NCBI RefSeq assembly: GCF_900220975.1
Contig: NZ_OBQD01000021.1
Span: 1-64,000 of the forward strand
DNA from: Rhizobium subbaraonis
GTDB taxonomy: Bacteria > Pseudomonadota > Alphaproteobacteria > Rhizobiales > Rhizobiaceae
Length of the DNA: 64,000 bases
Direction of reading: 5' to 3'
Made by a program: the position numbers and the translations under genes. Positions 7,915 through 16,798 of the stretch are shown here, one piece after another; within the stretch, counting starts at the first letter, position 1, and every line of letters begins with the position of its first letter. The notes under the pieces were generated by a model. That model was not told where the DNA came from. It worked only from the letters and a program-made list of their open reading frames with translations, and searched no databases.

Positions 7915-8781
7915 ATGCGGCAAGCCGGAATTTCTTCAAGGAAAATTTGCGCCGTCATCGCGCTTTGCGTGTCCTGGCTGGCAACTGCGCCTGCCGGGGC
8001 GGCCGATGCCGAGGCCCCTGCCGGCCTTCCGGCAAGCTTCGACAGCCGCGAGCGGATCGCAAAGCCGGACCTCGCCGGTGTCGCGCGGCTGCGCTTTCTG
8101 ACCAGCGTCGATTTCCCCCCATTCAACTTCATCGACCAGGCCGGCAAGCTGACCGGCTTCCATGTGGATCTGGTGCGCGAGATATGCCGCGAGCTCGACC
8201 TCACGGCGAAGTGCCAGATCCAGGCGATGCCGTTTGCCGAGTTGCGCGAGAATCTGGAGAAGGATGCGGGGGAGGCGGTCATCGCAGGGGTTGCTGTCAC
8301 CACCGGCTTGCGCCGCGATTTCATCTTCTCCCGGCCCTATATGCGGCTGCCGGCCCGTTTCATCGTCCGCTCCGACGCCGGACCCGCAAACGTTGCGGTT
8401 CTGGCCGGCCGGCCGGTGGGTGTGGCGCGCGGAAGCGTCCACGAGGCAATGCTGTCATCCTACTTCCCAACGCACCGCCCCGTTCCATTCGAAACCCAGG
8501 CGGAGTTGCTGCAGGCCGTCAAGGACAAGAAGGTCGATGCCGCTTTCGGCGACGGGCTGCAGTTGGCGTTCTGGAGCACCGGTCCGCTGGCGGACAAGTG
8601 CTGCCGGCTGCTTCCCGGCGCCTATCTGTCGGAGACCTTTCTCGGCGAAGGCCTGACGATCATGACGCGCAGGGACGAGCCCGCCATCAGCGGGGCGCTA
8701 GACCACGCGTTGCTGTCGCTGTCGCGAAGCGGACGACTGGCTGAAATCTATCTGCGCTATTTCCCCGTCGATATCTACTGA
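7915..8781 (+). CDS. Extracellular solute-binding protein, family 3
   Basis: A 288-residue periplasmic protein. The start at 7915 gives a clean signal peptide (MRQAGISSRK, a hydrophobic core, then AGAADA); an upstream in-frame ATG at 7855 overlaps the divergent synthase and would spoil the signal. The mature part has the SBP_bac_3 opening LRFLTSVDFPPFNFID with GKLTGF, then the lobe-2 pattern RPVGVARGS. No permease or ATPase gene is adjacent, so it is an orphan receptor for an amino acid or similar small ligand, or belongs to a transporter elsewhere. Divergent from the GT2 gene, with only 58 bp for both promoters. Confidence 0.82.
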   Translation: MRQAGISSRKICAVIALCVSWLATAPAGAADAEAPAGLPASFDSRERIAKPDLAGVARLRFLTSVDFPPFNFIDQAGKLTGFHVDLVREICRELDLTAKCQIQAMPFAELRENLEKDAGEAVIAGVAVTTGLRRDFIFSRPYMRLPARFIVRSDAGPANVAVLAGRPVGVARGSVHEAMLSSYFPTHRPVPFETQAELLQAVKDKKVDAAFGDGLQLAFWSTGPLADKCCRLLPGAYLSETFLGEGLTIMTRRDEPAISGALDHALLSLSRSGRLAEIYLRYFPVDIY

Positions 8782-8923
8782 CCACCCGTTCCAGGCAGAA
8801 GAAGCCCGGGCGGACGGACTCTCCTTGCTCGGATGAGGTTTGACTTGCCCGCAGGACTTTTCGGCGAAGCCCGTCCCCAAGCCGGTTTTTCTTCCGGCGA
8901 TCATCACCTTGCCGGCGCCGGCT

Positions 8924-9337
8924 TCAGACTTTCCGGAAGCGGGCGATCGCTGCGCGTTCGATTGCCGCACAGGTGAGTTTGTCGAGGCCGAGCCGGTCGC
9001 GCAAGAGCTCGAGCAGGCGGATTTCCTCGTTCCTGATGCGGTGGTCGGCGGCTGCGATCTCCACGGCCAGAGCATAGGCGGTGTCGGCCAAGCGCTTGGG
9101 CAGGCGTTCGCGAATGACCTCCAGTGCGACGTCGAGACCCTCCGGTGCAGAAACCAGCGCCGCGCATTCCTGGGCGATGTGCAGGATCAGGTCATCGGCA
9201 AAATCTTCGAAGATCGGCAGGCTGCGCACGAGGCGGCCGATGCGTGCAAGCTCTGCATCGGTCATCGCGTTGTCGACGGCGGACATCAATACCATCACCT
9301 GGATCAGGGCTTCCTGCGGTGCGTTGTCGTGTGTCAT
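8924..9337 (-). CDS. TerB-family tellurite resistance-like protein
   Basis: A 137-residue cytosolic all-helical protein. It has the TerB pattern of two acidic EF-like turns: SAVDNAMTDAELARIGRLV near the start and AVEIAAADHRIRNEEIRLL near residues 90-110. TerB-like domains bind metal and occur in stress proteins; a role in tellurite resistance is only implied by the family name. The start at 9337 (MTHDNAPQEA) opens the conserved helix; upstream in-frame codons give an arginine-rich, non-conserved stretch. It lies 13 bp downstream of the nuclease gene on the same strand and may be co-transcribed. Confidence 0.78.
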   Translation of the reverse strand: MTHDNAPQEALIQVMVLMSAVDNAMTDAELARIGRLVRSLPIFEDFADDLILHIAQECAALVSAPEGLDVALEVIRERLPKRLADTAYALAVEIAAADHRIRNEEIRLLELLRDRLGLDKLTCAAIERAAIARFRKV

Positions 9338-9350
9338 GGGAAGGCTGCTT

Positions 9351-10178
9351 TCAAGGTTGCTGCTGTTCGTTCGCATCGGCGGGTGTCTCGCCGGTCGCGT
9401 CCTGCGAGCGTGCTCTGGTGCGGCGCGGATCGGGGCTGTAGAGGCCGAGACCAGCATTGCGCGCGGCATCTGCCGCCGATTGAAGCGTCGAGCCAGCTTC
9501 GACCTCGGCCCAGCCGTTTTCGACGAGCCATTGCGACAGGTCTTTGCCGGCCAGCACGCAGCGTGCCGTGGCCGTCCCGGACCACTGCGCCGAGGGCAGA
9601 TCGCAATCGATCGTGCGGCCGCGGATCAGGTTGGCAAAGGCCGTACGTGCCATCCGTCCGCAGGGCCAGCCCTCGCCGGTGCTGTCGGTGCACTGCCGTG
9701 TCACGGCGACCGGGACGATGCCGTCGAGTTCCAGCACCTTGCCGCCGATGCTGAAGCGGCCCGCCGCAAGCACGATCGGTCGTGACAGGGCGACGGGGTC
9801 GGTTACGACGGGAATCTCCGCAGCGTTGAAGGCGGGCGCCGGCGCGGCTGTCGCCGGTTGGGCGGCATTCTGCGTGCCGGCCGCCTGATCGGCGCCACCA
9901 TCCGTCTGCGGCGCTGGCGGCGTGGAAGGCACGGCATCGCTACCGTCGTCCGACCCATTCTCTCCGGCCGCTGGCGGGTCCATGGGAATATCGTCCTGCG
10001 CGCCATCCGGCGGGAACATGCTGGCATCGGGCACTTCGAGGTCGAAATTGCCTCCGCCCGATGCCTCGCGGTCGCGAATCTGGCCGGCGCCAAGCATGAC
10101 GATCATCACGGTGAACGCGACGCAGGCAATGCCGCCAAGCGCGGCGCGGCGGGGGGAGGCGGTTGCAAACGAGATCAC
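9351..10178 (-). CDS. Thermonuclease (SNase)-like membrane-anchored protein
   Basis: About 275 residues. A GTG at 10178 is the most likely start because it follows the stop of the upstream S24 gene (10195) and directly precedes the membrane anchor (roughly residues 12-32, AALGGIACVAFTVMIV). An alanine/proline-rich linker follows. The C-terminal third is SNase-like: a cysteine pair around the motif GEGWPCGRMARTAFANLI, then AGKDLSQWLVENGWAEV and GLYSPDP. The acidic and arginine catalytic residues of staphylococcal nuclease are not all obvious, so it may have lost nuclease activity, as is common for rhizobial members. It is in one orientation with the S24 regulator. Confidence 0.75.
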   Translation of the reverse strand: MISFATASPRRAALGGIACVAFTVMIVMLGAGQIRDREASGGGNFDLEVPDASMFPPDGAQDDIPMDPPAAGENGSDDGSDAVPSTPPAPQTDGGADQAAGTQNAAQPATAAPAPAFNAAEIPVVTDPVALSRPIVLAAGRFSIGGKVLELDGIVPVAVTRQCTDSTGEGWPCGRMARTAFANLIRGRTIDCDLPSAQWSGTATARCVLAGKDLSQWLVENGWAEVEAGSTLQSAADAARNAGLGLYSPDPRRTRARSQDATGETPADANEQQQP

Positions 10179-10194
10179 GGCAAGAGGCCCCGCA

Positions 10195-10860
10195 TCATTG
10201 GCTCGCCCAGATGATCCGGGCGATCCAGTCGACGTCCTGGATGTCGAACGAGCGATTGGGGTGCTCCGGATTGAGCGACAGGAGTTCGATGGAGCGTGGC
10301 GTCTGGCGGTGCAGCACCTTGGCCATGACCTCGCCCTCGCGCGTCCGGACAACGACACGGTCGCCGCGGCGCACCTGCGCACCGGGCTCGACAATGAGCA
10401 CGTCGCCGTCTCGATAGAGCGGCATCATGCTTTCGCCCTGGACTTCCAGCGCGTAGACCCCCTGCTTTCGTTCAGGCGAGGTGGGGAACTCGACCACGTC
10501 CCATCCCTGGCCGGCCGGAAATCCGCCATCGTCGAAGAAGCCGCCGGCACCTGCCTGCGCGAAACCCAGCAGGGGGATCGAGCCTGCCTGCGGCGGGAAG
10601 GCGCCCGCGGGCAAGCCGGCATGGCCGTTCGCCGCGCTCTGCAGCCCGATGAACTCGTCGATCGTGGTGCCGGTCGCATCCAGCACCTTGGCGATCGATT
10701 CCGTCGAAGGCCAGCGCAGCCGCCCGTCGGCGCCGAGCCGTTTGGACTTGTTGAACGAGGTAGGATCCAGGCCGGCCCGCCGCGCGAGCCCGGAGGGCGA
10801 AAGCCTGTGGCGCTCCGCAAGGGCGTCGATCGCCGCCCAGATCCTCTCGTGGGAAAACAT
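10195..10860 (-). CDS. XRE-type regulator with S24 (LexA-like) peptidase domain
   Basis: A 221-residue repressor-like protein. Residues 1-75 form a helix-turn-helix (HRLSPSGLARRAGLDPTSFN). Residues 90-215 are an S24 peptidase domain with the serine in GESMMPLYRDGDVLIV (about 141-156) and the lysine in GEVMAKVL (about 175-182), the Ser-Lys dyad of LexA/CI self-cleavage. It could act as a stress-responsive repressor relieved by RecA or another trigger, but it is not LexA itself because the DNA-binding domain is of the XRE type. It lies just upstream of the SNase-like gene and probably shares its promoter. An A-rich stretch at about 10934-10953 upstream may hold its own promoter or operator. Confidence 0.85.
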   Translation of the reverse strand: MFSHERIWAAIDALAERHRLSPSGLARRAGLDPTSFNKSKRLGADGRLRWPSTESIAKVLDATGTTIDEFIGLQSAANGHAGLPAGAFPPQAGSIPLLGFAQAGAGGFFDDGGFPAGQGWDVVEFPTSPERKQGVYALEVQGESMMPLYRDGDVLIVEPGAQVRRGDRVVVRTREGEVMAKVLHRQTPRSIELLSLNPEHPNRSFDIQDVDWIARIIWASQ

Positions 10861-10959
10861 CGTCTCTCGTCCTGATCAGAACCCGGACCATATCTTTCCG
10901 GTTGCCGCGAGCATAGCGAAGCGTCCGGCGCTAGTAAAGGAAAAAGGAATATAATCCTC

Positions 10960-11850
10960 TCATCGCGGATCGGTGTCCGCGGACCGGCGGCGGGCGACGA
11001 CGCTTTCGCGCCAGATGGTAAAGATGCCGGCGCCGACGACGATCATCGAGCCGATGATCATATGGGAGGTGAGGCGCTCGCCGAAGACGGTAACGCCGAT
11101 CACGGCGGCCAGCACCAGCTGCAGATAGGTCAATGGCTGGACCGCGGCGGCATCGAGGAGGTCATAGGCGCGGATGAGGAAGTAATGGCTTGAGGTGCCC
11201 GTGACGCACAGGGCCGCCATCCAGCACCAGTCGATCGGCGCCAGCGGTGCCCAGTAGAAGGGGCCGATGAACGACAAGACAACCGCGCCGGCAACCCCCG
11301 TATAGAAGAAGCTCGTCGATGCCGGATCGTCCCGGCTGACGAACCGCGTGGCGATCACATAGAGGGAGAAGATCGCGCCGGCGAAAAGCGGGACCAGCAG
11401 TGCCGGGTCGATGCCGTGCGCTCCGGGCTCGAGGATGACGATCACGCCGCAAAGCCCGATCAGGATAGCAGTCCAGCGCCGCCAGCCGACCTTCTCGCCG
11501 AGCAGCGGCACGGAGAGTAGCGCCACGAAAATCGGTGTGGCCGCGAAAATCGCCTGGGAATGGGCCAGGCCCACCAGGCTGAACGATGTGATGACCACCA
11601 CGATCTGCAAGGCCAGCATGGTGCCGCGCAGAATCTGCAGCACCGGCCGCTTCGTCGCGATCGCCTCCCTCAGTCCACCCTTCGCCCGCATCGCCATCAG
11701 CAGGCAGAAGACTGCAAAGGCCCAGAAGCGGATCATCGTGATGAAGACCGGCGGGTAGAGCCCGCCGAGATGCTTCGAGATGCCGTCCTGTATGGCGAAG
11801 ATGCCGATTGCCAGCAGCGTAAAGAGATAGCCGTTGCGTTTTGATTCCAT
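10960..11850 (-). CDS. DMT-superfamily transporter (EamA)
   Basis: A 296-residue inner-membrane protein with ten hydrophobic segments in two EamA repeats; each repeat ends in a conserved GxxLxxxGV-type passage (LIGLCGVIVILEPG and IGSMIVVGAGIFTIW). The start at 11850 (MESKRNGY) puts the first helix right behind a short basic N-terminus; the extra 46 codons upstream are arginine/cysteine rich and not conserved. These carriers export amino acids, nucleosides or other metabolites; the substrate cannot be read from sequence. A paralogue of the same length lies at 12762-13652. Confidence 0.85.
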   Translation of the reverse strand: MESKRNGYLFTLLAIGIFAIQDGISKHLGGLYPPVFITMIRFWAFAVFCLLMAMRAKGGLREAIATKRPVLQILRGTMLALQIVVVITSFSLVGLAHSQAIFAATPIFVALLSVPLLGEKVGWRRWTAILIGLCGVIVILEPGAHGIDPALLVPLFAGAIFSLYVIATRFVSRDDPASTSFFYTGVAGAVVLSFIGPFYWAPLAPIDWCWMAALCVTGTSSHYFLIRAYDLLDAAAVQPLTYLQLVLAAVIGVTVFGERLTSHMIIGSMIVVGAGIFTIWRESVVARRRSADTDPR

Positions 11851-11941
11851 GCGCCCGGCATATACTGCAGCGGACCGTATTGCATCTGCATTCCGTCCCC
11901 TGGACTGCTGCGCGGCCCAGAAAATTCCAGCCGGCGCCGCG

Positions 11942-12376
11942 TCAGCTGCGCCGGTACTCCAGCACGTCGATGCGCATGTTGATGGCATCGATCACCTGGC
12001 GGTGCAGCCGCTTGTCGTTGACGCTCATTTTCGACATGCGAACGTCCCCTGCCTGCGCGGACGGCAGGAACTCGCAGCGTGCAATGTTGGCCCCGTCCGG
12101 GCCGAAACGCATGATGCGCGTGTTGTCGTCCGGTGTTGCCTCCAAATGGATATTGATGGCGCCAGGCACCAACCGCTTGACGGCATAGGTGCAATAGGCC
12201 TCGTGCCGGATCTCCTTCAGGCTGACCTTGCCGCCCGCGATCCTTTCGCCTACCACGCCCGGAAGCCCCGGCCGTGCCGACAGAATGGTGAAGCCGCCGC
12301 TGACCGTGACGATCACGGCAAGCAAGAGCCCGCTGACAAGCGCCGCCCTTGCGTCCTTTCTCGAATGGTTTGTCAT
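11942..12376 (-). CDS. Hypothetical membrane-anchored periplasmic protein
   Basis: A 144-residue protein. The ATG at 12376 follows GGGAGAA, eight bases upstream. A basic start (MTNHSRKDAR) leads into a single signal-anchor helix (residues 11-32). The remainder is soluble and mostly polar, with two cysteines (EAYCTYAVKRL and ARCEFLP) that could form a disulfide. I do not recognise the family. It is separated by 91 bp from the EamA gene downstream on the same strand. Confidence 0.65.
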   Translation of the reverse strand: MTNHSRKDARAALVSGLLLAVIVTVSGGFTILSARPGLPGVVGERIAGGKVSLKEIRHEAYCTYAVKRLVPGAINIHLEATPDDNTRIMRFGPDGANIARCEFLPSAQAGDVRMSKMSVNDKRLHRQVIDAINMRIDVLEYRRS

Positions 12377-12761
12377 GTCCGTTCTCCCGCCGCCGGTGGC
12401 GCGGAAACGCACCTGCGGATCAATGTTGTTGTTCGATCATGAATCCTGCAATCGGTGATGCCCTCGCGGGGCACGCGTTCATTTGTTTCGCTTTCGGGGC
12501 GAAAACCAAAGATGCGAAAGCAATCCGCACCTGCCTTCAACGGGGCTGCCATCGGCTTTATTCGCGTCTTCTAATTTTTATGAAGAGATTTTTTCAGAAA
12601 TCGTCCATCGATGTTGTTTCCTGAGGAACATTGCGTCAGGAGCATGGCCGGACAAGGTCGAAAATGTAGGTGCGCGGGACATCGGTGCATCTTTCAAAAT
12701 GCACGCTGCGGCGGTATCAGAATAAAGGCGCCACCATCCTCTGCGCCCGGAGTACCTTCCC
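12377..12761. other. Intergenic region, divergent promoters, no gene seen
   Basis: The 385 bases lie between a minus-strand membrane protein gene and the plus-strand EamA gene. Open frames here have rare composition and no ribosome binding site, so I call no gene. The middle part (about 12530-12610) is A+T rich and probably contains the promoters. Confidence 0.5.
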
Positions 12762-13652
12762 GTGAATACCCGAGCGCTTTACGGCATTCTGTTGGCCAGC
12801 TTTTCCTTCTTTCTGTTTTCGCTGCAGGACGCTTCCGTCAAATGGCTGGTAGCCGCGCTGCCGGTCTGGCAGGTGCTGTTCGTTCGCAGCGTGACGATCT
12901 TTGCAATCTGTGCCGCGTTCGGAAGGGGTTCCGGCTTGCGCCGCGCCTCGACCTCGCCGATCCTCAAGCCGATGCTTGTCCGCAACCTGCTGCTGCTCGC
13001 CGCCTGGCTGTCCTACTACACGGCGGCGCGTGATCTGGGGTTGGCGGAGTTGACCACGCTCTACTACGCGTCTCCGATCGTCACGACCTTGCTGGCGGTG
13101 CCGTTCCTGCGGGAGGTGGTGCCGCCGAGCCGCTGGGTGGCGGTCGTCACCGGTTTCGTCGGCGTGCTGATCGCCTGCAACATCTTCGCCAACGGCGTCG
13201 GCATTTCGCTGCCGGTCTATCTCGCGCTGCAGGCGGCGGTCTTCTGGGGAATTGCCACAATCCTGCTGCGAAAGACGGCTCTCGAGGAGACGACGCTGGT
13301 GCAGATGATCATTTCCAGCGGTTTCCTGATGGTGTTCACCGGCGTCGTCGCTCCGTTCGTCTGGCAGTCGCTGGACCTTGCGAGCTTCGCCCTTATCGTC
13401 GGCACGGGCGTGTTTGCAGGCGTTGCCCAGTACGCGCTTTTCGAGGCCATGCGCCGGGCCGAGGTGTCGCTGCTGGCGCCCTTCGAATATACGTCGCTGA
13501 TCTGGGGGTTCGTGCTCGGCTTCCTGATCTGGAACGAGGTGCCAGGCCTCAACGTCTTCGTCGGCGCGGCGATGATTATCTCTGCCGGGCTGATTATCGT
13601 TGCCGCAGAACGGCTCGGCCAGAAGGACATGCAGACCACAACCGACGCGTGA
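12762..13652 (+). CDS. DMT-superfamily transporter (EamA)
   Basis: A 296-residue, ten-helix inner-membrane carrier with two EamA repeats (VTGFVGVLIACNIF closes the first; AMIISAGLIIVAAE closes the second). The start is GTG with CGGAG nine bases upstream and a short NTRAL leader before helix 1. Same length and fold as the carrier at 10960-11850, but clearly diverged, so an old duplication. Substrate unknown; metabolite or amino-acid export is typical. Confidence 0.85.
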   Translation: MNTRALYGILLASFSFFLFSLQDASVKWLVAALPVWQVLFVRSVTIFAICAAFGRGSGLRRASTSPILKPMLVRNLLLLAAWLSYYTAARDLGLAELTTLYYASPIVTTLLAVPFLREVVPPSRWVAVVTGFVGVLIACNIFANGVGISLPVYLALQAAVFWGIATILLRKTALEETTLVQMIISSGFLMVFTGVVAPFVWQSLDLASFALIVGTGVFAGVAQYALFEAMRRAEVSLLAPFEYTSLIWGFVLGFLIWNEVPGLNVFVGAAMIISAGLIIVAAERLGQKDMQTTTDA

Positions 13653-13681
13653 TGGCGTCGGCCGAAACGTGTTCAAGCGGA

Positions 13682-13707
13682 GCCGGCCCCGGTTGCGGAG
13701 GGCCGGC
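13682..13707. terminator. GC-rich hairpin between convergent genes
   Basis: GCCGGCCC and GGGCCGGC form an 8-bp perfect stem around a 10-base loop. It lies between the EamA stop and the EF-hand gene stop, so it can end transcripts from both sides. It lacks a clear T-run. Confidence 0.45.
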
Positions 13708-13717
13708 CCATATCTGC

Positions 13718-14071
13718 TTACTGCAGCTTCCCGTCGCCGTCCTGGTCGGCAGATACGAAGTCCGCCATGACGCGGTTCATGAATTCGGTCTGGCTGAGGC
13801 TCCCGTTACCGTTGACGTCGGTCGCGGTGAACTGCGCCTCGGTCAGGACCGAGCCCATTTCCGACTTGTCGAGCTTGCCGTCCTTGTTCTTGTCAAGATT
13901 GGTGAAGGCCGACTGCATGTAGACTTGGTATTCCGAGCGCTCGACGACACCGTTCTTGTTCGTATCGAGCGCATCCTTGTGTCCCTGGCGAAGTGCGGCC
14001 GACTGCGCCTGGGCATGCACGAGCGAAATTTGCGACAGCAGAAGTGCCGCGACGAGAACTGCTTTCTTCAT
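13718..14071 (-). CDS. Periplasmic EF-hand calcium-binding protein
   Basis: A 117-residue secreted protein. The start at 14071 gives a signal peptide (MKKAVLVAALLLSQISLVHA). Four EF-hand loops follow: DTNKNGVVERSE, DKNKDGKLDKSE, DVNGNGSLSQTE and a final DQDGDGKLQ that ends the protein. Loop positions 1, 3, 5 and 12 carry the expected Asp/Asn/Glu in the first three; the fourth is cut short by the natural stop. Such proteins are common in rhizobia as calcium sensors or buffers; a specific partner is unknown. It is 17 bp from the glycine-zipper lipoprotein upstream. Confidence 0.85.
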   Translation of the reverse strand: MKKAVLVAALLLSQISLVHAQAQSAALRQGHKDALDTNKNGVVERSEYQVYMQSAFTNLDKNKDGKLDKSEMGSVLTEAQFTATDVNGNGSLSQTEFMNRVMADFVSADQDGDGKLQ

Positions 14072-14088
14072 CAAAACGTCCTTCCGAA

Positions 14089-14337
14089 TTATCTGCAGGA
14101 CAGACGGTTGCCGACGACGCCACCGATACCGATGCCGCCGCCGATCGCGGCGATCTGGCCGGTTCCGGCGCCGATCGTGCTGCCGATCAGGCCGCCGACG
14201 ATCGCGCCGCCTACAGTGCCGGCAACGCAGCCGAATTCCGCGTTGCGGTCGACGACACTCTGGGAGACGGGTTGAGACTGGCAGGCCGACAGGGCGAACG
14301 CGGCGCAAACGACTAAAGTTACGGTACGCTTTTTCAT
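14089..14337 (-). CDS. Glycine-zipper lipoprotein
   Basis: An 82-residue lipoprotein. The start at 14337 has the ribosome binding site GGAGGG and gives a type II signal peptide ending in the lipobox LSAC. The mature part is dominated by alternating GG/GA repeats (GTVGGAIVGGLIGSTIGAG) typical of glycine-zipper (17-kDa antigen-like) proteins that insert into membranes. It is likely anchored in the outer membrane. It probably shares a transcript with the EF-hand gene 17 bp downstream. Confidence 0.8.
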   Translation of the reverse strand: MKKRTVTLVVCAAFALSACQSQPVSQSVVDRNAEFGCVAGTVGGAIVGGLIGSTIGAGTGQIAAIGGGIGIGGVVGNRLSCR

Positions 14338-14699
14338 GTTACCCTCCAAGTGTACTTCCACATTTCTCACGTGGAGCCGTAGCCGTGCCGCGCTTGTCCG
14401 TCTTGGCGAATATTCCTGAATGCGTAGTCCCTATAGCGACGGCATGCGATCGAAAATGTTTGCGGTGAAGCTGGCCGTGAGAAGACTTGCAATACGTGAG
14501 CGAACGCTGAGCCTCCACTCTCTTGGCTAGATCCACGCCGGCTGGGCGTGGGTGGAGGCATCCTACAATCGGCCATTGGTGATGGCAACTCCTCCAGAGG
14601 GATGCCTTGCACTCCGATTCGTCGACCTTCATCGATCGGCGTCCAACTGGACCCGAGCCCCTCCGGCGCAGGGAGCGGCGAAGGGGCAGGGTGTCCGGG
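14338..14699. other. Intergenic region with nested hairpins
   Basis: The 362 bases contain no convincing gene. At 14511-14559 GCCTCCAC pairs with GTGGAGGC, and inside it CCACGCC (14533-14539) pairs with GGCGTGG (14545-14551). A second pairing, GGCATCC (14557-14563) with GGATGCC (14600-14606), overlaps the first, so alternative folds are possible. This may be a structured untranslated region or a small RNA. Confidence 0.4.
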
Positions 14700-15860
14700 T
14701 CAGAAAACGTTTGTGATCGAATGGCCAAGCGCCATTGCGCCGGCATATTGCGCCTGCGGACCAGGCTGAAGCGGATGGAACCGCGCGCCCTGTATGTCGC
14801 GGAATCGTCGTTCGAGGCCCGCCGAACGATAGAAGCCGCTGCCGCCGGCAAGCTCCATCGCGAGTTCGACCGCATGGATGGCATGCTGGGCGACAAGCGC
14901 ACGGCCGATCATCACCTCGTTGACCGTTTCGGCCGAGGGAGCGTTGCGTTCCACCACCTCGATCATCCAGCGGTGGGCAAGCTGGGCTGCCCGCAGTGAT
15001 GTCTCCAGTTGTCCGGCGAGATCGAGCAGCGTCGAGCGTGGGGCCTTCCGCTTGGCCATTTCGATCGCGATGTCGCGTGCGCTCTCGGCCACGCCGAGGT
15101 AGACGGCGTAGATCAGCGGGAAGGCGATCGTGGCGATGATCTGGAAGACCGGGTGCCATTCGCCGGCCCGCCGGGTGAAGGAGACGCCGGCATCGGCGAC
15201 GAACAGGTTTTCGATCATCACGTCGTTCGAACCCGTGCCGCGCATGCCCATTGCCCGCCACGTATCGATGATGCTGACCTCCGGCGCCTTCATCGGCGCT
15301 GCGAAATGGATCACCGCATCCGGCCCTTCGGCCGTTTCCAGCACCGCACCCGTCATCAGCAGGTCGCCGATGTTGGCGCCTGATGTGAACACCTTTCGTG
15401 CCGTCACCCGGTATCCGCCCTCGACCTTGACGGCCTTACCCGACCCGCCGATCCAGTCCGAACCGCCGCTGGAAAGCATTATCAGCCTTTCGGCTGCAAT
15501 GCGCTTCAAGAGCGCCTCGACGGGTGCGACCTGCTGGTGCTTCCAGCGCCAGGCGGGAATGGCGACCTGGTGCGTGTGCATGGAAAACGCCAGCGCAGTC
15601 GAAGAGCAGGCATGCGCCATGACGCGCAGCATCTCGGCAAGCATGCGCACATCCGCGCCCCCTCCGCCCAGTTCCTGGGGTACGCCGGCCTCGACGAGGC
15701 CGTTCTGCTTGAGAAGTTCGTAGTTTTCCGCGACGAACAGGTCGCCCTCGTCGAAGCGCTCCGCCCGCTCGGCAAGGATGGGCGCGATGGTTTGCACGAT
15801 CTCCACGGGTGCCGGCCGTGCGCCGGCGTCGGTCGTCGCTGCATTCGTAGCCTTGTTCAT
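14700..15860 (-). CDS. Acyl-CoA dehydrogenase family flavoprotein
   Basis: A 386-residue cytosolic flavoenzyme with the three ACAD parts: a helical N-domain with VPQELGGGGADVRMLAEMLR (about 60-79), a beta middle domain with SSGGSDWIGGSGKAVK and ARKVFTSGA, and a C-terminal helical domain ending GGSGFYRSAGLERRFRDIQGA. The last motif resembles the FAD/CoA region of ACAD and of related flavin monooxygenases (DszC/SfnB type). A specific substrate cannot be assigned. It is divergent from an HxlR regulator with 116 bp between, a typical regulator-target pair. Confidence 0.82.
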   Translation of the reverse strand: MNKATNAATTDAGARPAPVEIVQTIAPILAERAERFDEGDLFVAENYELLKQNGLVEAGVPQELGGGGADVRMLAEMLRVMAHACSSTALAFSMHTHQVAIPAWRWKHQQVAPVEALLKRIAAERLIMLSSGGSDWIGGSGKAVKVEGGYRVTARKVFTSGANIGDLLMTGAVLETAEGPDAVIHFAAPMKAPEVSIIDTWRAMGMRGTGSNDVMIENLFVADAGVSFTRRAGEWHPVFQIIATIAFPLIYAVYLGVAESARDIAIEMAKRKAPRSTLLDLAGQLETSLRAAQLAHRWMIEVVERNAPSAETVNEVMIGRALVAQHAIHAVELAMELAGGSGFYRSAGLERRFRDIQGARFHPLQPGPQAQYAGAMALGHSITNVF

Positions 15861-15976
15861 GGGTTCCTCCTGTTGATTGTGCTTACGGTCCTCCCAATCG
15901 CCGTCATCGTCCAGTTCACGAACTGTACTACCCCTTGGCCGCGGCGCCCAGCTTGCGGTAACATCCCCGCGGAACG

Positions 15977-16687
15977 ATGCTGCCGGTGACGAACATGGAA
16001 GAGCATGGAAGCTACGGCCAGTTCTGCCCCGTATCGATGGCCGCCGAAATCCTCTGTACGCGCTGGACCGTGCTGGTCCTGCGTGAGCTTCTGTGCGGAA
16101 CGACGCGCTTCAACGACCTGCGTCGCGGCGTGCCGCGCATGTCTCCGGCGCTGCTGTCCAAACGGCTGAAGGAACTGGAGCGCGCTGGCGTGATCGAAAC
16201 GGCCGCCGGCGAAAAGGGAACGACCGAGTATCGCCTGTCGGCCGCAGGCAGGGATCTGCAGCCCATCATCATGGGCATGGGGTTCTGGGGCCAGCGGTGG
16301 GTGGAATCGGACCTGTCGCTGAAGAATCTCGATCCGTCGCTTCTGATGTGGGACATGCGACGCAATCTCGATCCCAGGCCGTTACCCGGTCGTCGCTGCA
16401 CGATTCAGTTTCTGTACCCCGAACTGCCGCCGACGCGGCAGAACTGGTGGCTGGTCGTCGATGGCGACGATGTCGACCTGTGCGGGTTCAACCCCGGCTT
16501 CGACATCGACCTGCTGGTGACGACGTCATTGCGGGCGATGACGGCCATATGGATGGGGCTTTCGGCGGTTCGCCGCGAGGTCGAAGTCGGCAATCTCGAA
16601 CTGGACGGCGATCCGGAGATTGCCCGGGCCATGCAGCAATGGCTTGGGCTCAGCAAATTCGCCCCCCAAGCGCGCACGGTTTCGTGA
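15977..16687 (+). CDS. HxlR-family transcriptional regulator
   Basis: A 236-residue protein. Residues 15-110 carry the HxlR winged helix: CPVSMAAEILCTRWTVLVLRE, then MSPALLSKRLKELERAGVIE and the wing EYRLSAAGRDL. The C-terminal 120 residues form an extra domain resembling an SCP2-like sterol-carrier fold, seen in long HxlR proteins. The start at 15977 is kept; MEEHGSYG at 15995 is an alternative. It is divergent from the acyl-CoA dehydrogenase gene and probably controls it. Confidence 0.83.
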   Translation: MLPVTNMEEHGSYGQFCPVSMAAEILCTRWTVLVLRELLCGTTRFNDLRRGVPRMSPALLSKRLKELERAGVIETAAGEKGTTEYRLSAAGRDLQPIIMGMGFWGQRWVESDLSLKNLDPSLLMWDMRRNLDPRPLPGRRCTIQFLYPELPPTRQNWWLVVDGDDVDLCGFNPGFDIDLLVTTSLRAMTAIWMGLSAVRREVEVGNLELDGDPEIARAMQQWLGLSKFAPQARTVS

Positions 16688-16798
16688 TCGGAACTGTCAG
16701 AAATTGTCCGCTTGCCCCTTAGACTCGACATGCCGCGTATCTATATGCAAGCGAGTGTGTCCGCCGTGGGCACGGGATGAGAGAGCGGAAGGTTTGGA

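Noticed and set aside
14440-14580. Minus-strand GVDLAKR and QLHRKHF, reminiscent of an IS110-family transposase start
   Set aside because: The match is only a few residues, the spacing to the next family motif is wrong, and the rest is not similar. It may be chance in a hairpin-rich region.
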